From Hirudo medicinalis (Eukaryota > Annelida > Clitellata > Hirudinida > Hirudinidae): a DNA stretch of 41,812 nt. The position numbers were made by a program, and so were the translations under genes. The notes under the pieces are model-generated. The model did no database searches and was not told the origin of the DNA. It saw nothing but the letters and a program-made list of their open reading frames with translations. Location of the stretch: NCBI GenBank assembly GCA_011800805.1, contig MPNW01000704.1, positions 22,584 through 64,395 of the forward strand, written 5' to 3'. Of the stretch, positions 34,558 to 41,812 are shown piece after piece (within the stretch, counting starts at the first letter, position 1; the number at the start of each line of letters is the position of its first letter).

Positions 34558-36986
34558 TCAAAGGCGGACGTCAAGAGACTTCTGACCTCTGGAGAGCCAT
34601 TTAGCATCTGCTTCAAATAAATAAACGCTGTGTATGGCTGGGCGACCGGTGTCAAAATATTTAGGCATGGTCGGGACGTGCCACTGGAGGAGCTGCACTC
34701 CACCGCCATACCTCACCAGGGCCTCCACCTGAGTAAATTCGACGCTGTTACAGACGATCAGCTACGATGGAGATTTAAACAGACGCCCTGCACTGCGAAA
34801 TGATTTTATCGTGGTGGAGCGAAACCCCACTCGGGAGATGCAAAGCTTTTCAAAAGCAAAAAATTTGTATGATTCTTATTTTTCTATGGAACAGTGGATC
34901 ATTGACCCCCCAAAAAAATTATGTCCATTTAATTACGTCCACTAAAGATGGAAGGTAATTAATCTGTCAAACTGTGTCAAGTTTTTAAATTTTCACCGAA
35001 ATCGTTCGATCATTGATTCCCCCAAAAAAAAAAAATAAGCCTACGTCCACGAAGGATAGAAAGTAATTAATCTGTCAAACTATGTCAAGTTTTTAAATTG
35101 TCGCCGAATTCGTTCGAGAATTTAAAATAAAGTGTGGAAATAGTTGATGAAATAGATTTTTGAACAATTTATTTAATATTCCATAATTAATATTCCAATT
35201 ACATCGTTACAATTTTTTTACAAAAGGACAATACGAAGGGATGCACTCTCTCTGATGTATTTATTAAAAATGAAATGAAATCAAAGCGTAGGAAGACATT
35301 TACAGGCGTAAAGTAAGGAAAAATGGTCGTAAACAAACAAAACCGTAAACCAAGGCTTTTCGAGCGCATCGTTGGTGGCCGGTCAAAGGTATCGCTTAAA
35401 AAGCGGTCCCGGTAATCTTTTGGAAATGTTCTGCTAAATTATTAAAAGTTATTAAAGGTGATTTTCAATTTCAAACTCGCCAGATGTGGCCGATTCCATA
35501 AATCCTTCGGGATTGGGAGCTGCGGTCGGTGCATTTAGAAATCAGCCCGGAGATATTGGACAGGGGATGAAGTTATGTCCTTAGTTAGGACTCATGACGG
35601 TTTACCGATGCTACCCTTATTTATTGAAGGTCTTGATTAGGATCCAATTCGGATAGGCGCTTACAAGGTTTGATTTGCAGCTTCTTCGGCTGACCTCCGG
35701 TCGTCGACAAGATGAAAATACAGGCACTCTTGGCCATTCTTCATTTTCATTGATATTGGAGGAAGAGGTGACACAAGTAGCTTTTAAAAAAATTCAATAA
35801 AGAGACATAAAGACGTTATTGGCAAATAAAAATGTAATAATTCAAGTCATAATTGTTTGCCTGGAATGTCTCGTTGAACGCAGTCTTTGTGCGGCACGAT
35901 AAAAGTGATACCGTGGTTGCATGGGAATCAGCCAATTTATTTCCAACTTCGAATAAAGAGGCAGCCTCCCATGGACATGTTTTTTTTCTAATCTCTCATT
36001 CTCCATTCAGTCCGGCGAAGAGCATCAACATGGAATGCGTGTGTCTATGGTCAAATGTAATCTCCATTTTACGACCAATTCTAATTATTGAGGAAGAGAG
36101 GAGATTTTTACGCGGAGATTTAGAACAAGAGCTCCTTTTCGAGAATGGTTCGGGACACGAACATCGAGCCCATAACACACCTTGGCGGGCTCGTTAGGAT
36201 CCTTATAGTTTCCCTTAATGGGGCTTGACCAAGTAATGAAAATTCATGTTGGTCGGCCGGATGGAGGAACATACCTCGGAAGGTTTCATCCCACAGGTGC
36301 TGCCAAAGACCACCTGAGGGATGAGGCCGCCCAGAGCTGCATTAAAGATCGTGTCTCCAATAAAGCACCGCTTCCTGATGGAAATGACTCATCATAACTT
36401 CCGGATAATCCGGAATTCAGAGAGGGTAATTAATGAGCGAGTCGTGGTTCTCGTCAATTATTGAATGTTGTTACGTCTGTTTCGACGAGGTGGCATGGTT
36501 TGGACAATCCGTAAAGTATTCCTCTCTTTGGGACTGTCTTTTATTGCCAGTTCAGATTCGCATGAAGATGAATAAAATACTATTAAACTGACAATTCCTT
36601 TCATTTTCTTTGCTTCAATTTGTTTTTTCCTTTTTTTTTTTTTTTAATATAAATGCATTCACAACTGGAGCTTGAAATCTTGGAAAATTGGAGTCGATCT
36701 TTAAATGCGGAAGAGGACTTTGATTTAGAAGCGCTTTTTGTTACCTGATGAGAAGCTGTCCAGTGGAGGAAGAGTTCGCCGAGTTATTGAAAAGTATTTT
36801 TTAAGCATAATTTTGTTTTTGCTCATACCATTTTTAGCTTTTCATTCTTTTCTTTTCATTCCATCCTCCGCTCTTTCTTTTTTTCCACGGACCGGCCATA
36901 AACTTGCCGACGGAAGGCTCAGACAATGGACAGGAACTGTAGTCTTTGAACACGTAGATGTCAGACACTTGTGGTGCCCGGCATTC
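34558..36986 (-). CDS. Unrecognised minus-strand gene, partial exon set
   Basis: Four consecutive segments have splice sites and matching phases: 36904-36986 (DIYVFKDYSSCPLSEPSVG, phase 0 to 2), 36275-36374 (GDTIFNAALGGLIPQVVFGS then TCGMKPSE, 2 to 0), 36112-36213 (NYKDPNEPAKVCYGLDVRV, 0 to 0) and 35665-35780 (MKNGQECLYFHLVDDRRSAE, 0 to 2). Donors are GTTTAT, GTATGT, GTAAAA and GTAAGC, and one intron is only 61 bases. A later 57-codon frame, 34558-34728 (VRYGGGVQLLQWHVPTMPKY), with a good acceptor and a stop could be the last exon, but its phase does not join directly to 35665, so an exon is missing between them. A possible upstream mini-exon is 37535-37569. I do not recognise the protein. 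The last frame overlaps the EPS15 3' UTR antisense. Composition here is near 42% GC, so chance open frames are possible; the serial phase agreement is the main evidence. Confidence 0.35.
34616..34625 (+). terminator. EPS15 polyadenylation signal
   Basis: Two overlapping AATAAA hexamers lie 435 bases after the EPS15 stop, at the end of a moderately GC-rich 3' UTR. They overlap the antisense reading frame at 34558-34728. Confidence 0.5.
34860..35115. repeat. Diverged tandem duplication, unit about 110 bases
   Basis: Two copies share TACGTCCACTAAAGATGGAA / TACGTCCACGAAGGATAGAA, then AAGTAATTAATCTGTCAAAC, then TGTGTCAAGTTTTTAAATT and a CGAAATCGTTCGA end. They sit directly downstream of EPS15. 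Confidence 0.7.
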
Positions 36987-37139
36987 CTCACTTTTTTAAT
37001 GGCATCCACAGGGCGCACACTGAAAATTTCTGTTCTTGTTCTTTGCTTTCCATGGGGAGAGTGGAATGTGCATAATTTAATTTATAATTTACGAATAACG
37101 TAATAAAAAAATAAAAAAACAATAATAATATTAATAATA

Positions 37140-37142
37140 AAA

Positions 37143-37184
<42 letters not shown>

Positions 37185-37185
37185 C
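37140..37185. repeat. AAT microsatellite
   Basis: An uninterrupted AATAAT tract with no coding content around it. Confidence 0.8.
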
Positions 37186-37770
37186 TCTTTAGAGCCGAGT
37201 TAATTTAGAGACACGGATGGGAAGAGGGGTAAATTAGCGACATCCCAAGAGCAGTTCCCCATTAAATTCTCGAGTTCGGGGGGGGGAGCAGATCAAGGTG
37301 GAATTGAAATTAAGCAAATTTTAAAACTTGATTTTTATTTATTTTTTTTTACTGGAAGAGAAAAAATCAAAATCAGAAGAATTACGATCGTAAAACCAGA
37401 GTAAGTATTTTCATTAAGTATTTTCAGAATACTGCACAGGAGTTCAGAATTGGCCTGAGTGCCTTAAATTCAGACCGGGTAGATTGAACAATATTTATTC
37501 CGAGTGGAATGGATGGAAAAACCGTGTCTCAGACCGTGGGCTTTACTCCAGCCCAGCGGGAGGGGCCGTCTGGAGTGAGTGGTTCGACCGTGGTGCATGA
37601 CTTGCATCAGTTTGTTTGCGGAGTGGAAAGAATGATGAAGATTCTAAGCGTTGAAAGTTTATTTGCAGTAAATACTTCAGCAAGTGGAAACATCTCGGTC
37701 ACTCGTGTCTCGTGTTTGTTGTGCTTGTTGATGTCGCTTCTGTTGTTGGGTTTAGTTGAATCTTTACGGC

Positions 37771-37928
37771 CAGGGCCGCGCCGAGGGGGGAGCAGGGGGA
37801 AAGTGCTCAGGGGCACGGAAATTTTTGGGACGAAATGGGACCCGCCCGGGTTTTAAAACTTTTCCATTTGCTTTTCCATTGCCAAATTAGCATAGCATAG
37901 GAGCCCGAAATGTTTGTCGGCGGCCCTG
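37771..37928. mobile_element. hAT-like MITE, 158 bases
   Basis: The element begins CAGGGCCGCG and ends CGGCGGCCCTG, giving a terminal inverted repeat of at least nine bases (CAGGGCCGC). It is flanked by TTTACGGC (37763-37770) and TTCACGGC (37929-37936), an 8-base target-site duplication with one mismatch. Short size, lack of coding sequence, 8-base duplication and CAGGGCCG-type ends fit a non-autonomous hAT-superfamily element. The G-run and GGGGCACGG near the start are common in such elements. Confidence 0.65.
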
Positions 37929-38224
37929 TTCACGGCCCCTGATCATCGGATGGCTGACAGAAGAGCGAATGGAATCATGGAATCATACATGGAATTTGGA
38001 ATAATCATCTTTGGTTTTTGTTTTTTTGTATTGTTTTTTTTTTTCAAACCAAAAAATGTTCCTCCTCCACAGAGGAGTTTTCCCGGAATGAAAATTATAA
38101 AAAAAAATAATTTCAATATTTCTTTTTATTCTAAAAATTTCAGAGGAAATTATTTTAAAAGAGTTTATATCAATGTTCGCATCCGGAGGAGTGGTCTGTA
38201 GTGCTTTGCTGGAGGTCTGCCTGA

Positions 38225-38315
38225 ATCAACATCAACATCGTCGTCATCATCATCATCGTCATCGTCATAGTCATCGTCGTCGTCGTCGTCGTCGTCGTCA
38301 TCATCATCATCAAGC
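38225..38315. repeat. CATCGTC microsatellite
   Basis: A CATCAT/CGTCGT array. The poly-Asp minus-strand frame through it is a repeat artefact. Confidence 0.8.
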
Positions 38316-38663
38316 CTCACCATCATCGTGAAGCACTCTTTAGATGATTGGAGCATGAAATTCACATCTGCACAGCAGACGTGACTTCAGTGTTTCAGAC
38401 TCGTTTCGTTTCCAAAAAAAAAAAAAAAAGCGAATGGAATTTCCATCCTTGATTTATGGCTTACGAACGAATTATTACTTCCTGGCGTAAGAATTTTTAC
38501 CGCCTCATGTGGTATGTTACATCCTCACGATGTAACCATTCGATCCAAAATGTCAGTTCAATCAATGTGTCTGCTTACAATAATTACAAAGATTGCAAAA
38601 CAGAGAAAAAAAATCAAGTCACCGTGATTCATCTGACATAGTTTGGCGGGAGTTTCGAACGAC

Positions 38664-38677
38664 GTTTCTATGGTAAC
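38664..38677. promoter_or_regulatory. RFX X-box motif
   Basis: GTTTCTATGGTAAC fits the X-box consensus GTHNYYATRRNAAC at every position. RFX factors use this motif in promoters of ciliary genes. It lies about 500 bases upstream of the ATG at 39172. A CACGTG E-box follows at about 38692-38697. Confidence 0.5.
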
Positions 38678-39165
38678 GCATTGAGTCACAACACGTGACT
38701 ATGAATCTTGAAAGGTTGAAGAGTTGATAATTAGAATGCAATAAATTAGATAATATTAAATTATTAAAATAATTATTAAAATAATAATAATTATTTCAAA
38801 TAAAATAATTATATAATTTTATTTTCATTAATAATAATAATTATTATTATTATTTATTGTTATTATTATTATTATTATTAATTACTAATATTACTAAATC
38901 ATTATTAAATTAAAATTATCATTACTATGTTGATATTGAATATTTTTTATTATTTGAAAATATATAAAAATAATAATTTAAGCCTCACTCGTTGTTCGAC
39001 TCTTTTAACTTCAATTAATAACAATAACTGTGAATATTAATAATTATTAAAATTATTATTGTAATTTTATAATATTTTATAATTAGAATTAAAATTATAA
39101 TTTTATAATAACATTAATTATTAATATTTATGTGGTGAATAAAAACAAAACAAAACAAAAAACAG

Positions 39166-41113
<1,948 letters not shown>

Positions 41114-41310
41114 TTGTTCGAACGAAAAGTGTTCAAGAACCTCGACACTTTTTTCCACTCGAGAGGCAATCCATAACGAAACCTTTCTTTCTCCTTTTCA
41201 TTCGTTGAATTTCCCGCCTTTACCAGGAAATTCTACCGGACTCAAAACCGAATTCCCTCAATGTGTATCCTTAAAATATATCCTCCACTTGTATCCTCAA
41301 TTTACATCCT

Positions 41311-41450
41311 CAGTTAGCTCAGAAGGCTGCGTTCCTGCATGCGGCGGTAATGGCAACAGTCGTAATGTGTCGTGTTCGAAAACCAGCCCGCACCGCCGGG
41401 GAGCGTCCTCGGGTAGGGGCGCTATATAAATGGTAGATCGATTGAAAAGT
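41311..41450 (+). mobile_element. tRNA-derived SINE with canonical A and B boxes
   Basis: The A box TAGCTCAGAAGG is at 41315-41326 and the B box GTTCGAAAACC at 41374-41384. Then come GGGGCGCTATATAAATGGTAG and the tail ATCGATTGAAAAGTGCC. The 5' part TTAGCTCAGAAGG is even more tRNA-like than in the copies at 15668 and 17829. Its tail is that of the 10941 and 13275 subfamily. Confidence 0.85.
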
Positions 41451-41709
41451 GCCTTTCTCAAAACTCCTTATTAGAAAATGTGCTCTGAATCAGCATCTGT
41501 TTCTCTTGAAGCGTCTTCCAGACGGAAAATGCCAGGTATGCCCTCAGGAGGATGAAAATGTCCGGCATTTCCTCGTGGAATGTCCGGCCCAGTCAGTCCT
41601 GAGGGAAGAAATAAGAACCCGAACAAATCTATCTGAGATGAGTTCCATGCTCAGCAATCCAGCAAGTGTGGACCTCATTTTCAGGTGGATTTGTAAAAAA
41701 TCGGATTAA
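41449..41709 (+). pseudogene. 3' end of a non-LTR retrotransposon reverse transcriptase ORF
   Basis: An 86-codon frame contains LPDGKCQVCPQEDENVRHFL then VECPAQSVLREEI, the C-x2-C-x8-H-x4-C knuckle found at the C-terminus of many LINE ORF2 proteins and linked there to nucleic-acid binding. The catalytic RT domain is absent. The frame starts exactly at the SINE tail and ends in a stop followed by an A/T-rich end (TTAATTTAATTTAAATTAAT). It is therefore a 5'-truncated LINE remnant or the LINE half of a chimeric element. Confidence 0.65.
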
Positions 41710-41812
41710 TTTAATTTAAATTAATTTAAATAGTTGCTATATCTAATATTATTAATGATATTATTATTTATATAATTTAACCTCTTACAACTATTATTAC
41801 TCTAATGCTTAT

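Noticed and set aside
35853..36197. 114-codon plus-strand frame
   Set aside because: It has no splice or start context and no protein-like pattern, and lies opposite the better supported minus-strand exons.
37509..37856. 115-codon plus-strand frame with a hydrophobic stretch
   Set aside because: It runs into the hAT-like MITE at 37771 and shows no family signature; probably a chance frame in GC-richer DNA.
38165..38365. Poly-Asp minus-strand frame
   Set aside because: A product of the CATCGTC microsatellite.

Overview
The window is eukaryotic and almost certainly from an invertebrate animal. The genes have many short exons with GT-AG introns, the intergenic DNA is AT-rich and full of microsatellites, tRNA-derived SINEs are present, and the three best genes are animal ones. 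My inference is a lophotrochozoan (annelid- or leech-like draft scaffold); nothing in the sequence proves the phylum. The assembly has one 371-base N run (21682-22052) and single N joins at 4576, 9829 and 39683.

Layout. 1-6.4 kb: mostly AT-rich DNA and simple repeats, with a short secreted cysteine-rich peptide gene on the minus strand (1930-2184) and an isolated 89-codon plus-strand ORF (5447-5716). 6.4-17.3 kb, minus strand: a large gene that I spliced by hand into 22 exons, encoding a secreted protein with a signal peptide, seven von Willebrand factor A (vWA) domains and three EGF domains. 17.3-18.6 kb: a SINE and decayed transposon ORFs. 18.6-28.9 kb, minus strand: a nearly complete FANCA gene of the Fanconi anemia core complex, about 22 exons. 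29.1-34.2 kb, plus strand: EPS15 (endocytic adaptor), 18 exons that join into a 679-residue frame, head-to-head with FANCA. 34.5-37 kb: phase-compatible minus-strand exons that I cannot assign to a family. 37.8 kb: a hAT-like MITE. 38.6-41.1 kb: two RFX X-box motifs and weak plus-strand exons. 41.3-41.8 kb: a SINE copy abutting the 3' end of a LINE reverse-transcriptase ORF.

The genes do not form a pathway. The vWA/EGF protein would be extracellular matrix, FANCA acts in nuclear interstrand-crosslink repair, and EPS15 acts at clathrin-coated pits. The nearest thing to an undescribed system is the tandem vWA/EGF gene, in which every module boundary is phase 1 and only the first and last vWA keep a complete metal site. 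The unassigned minus-strand gene downstream of EPS15 and the EPS15 gene lacking its first EH domain are also worth following up.
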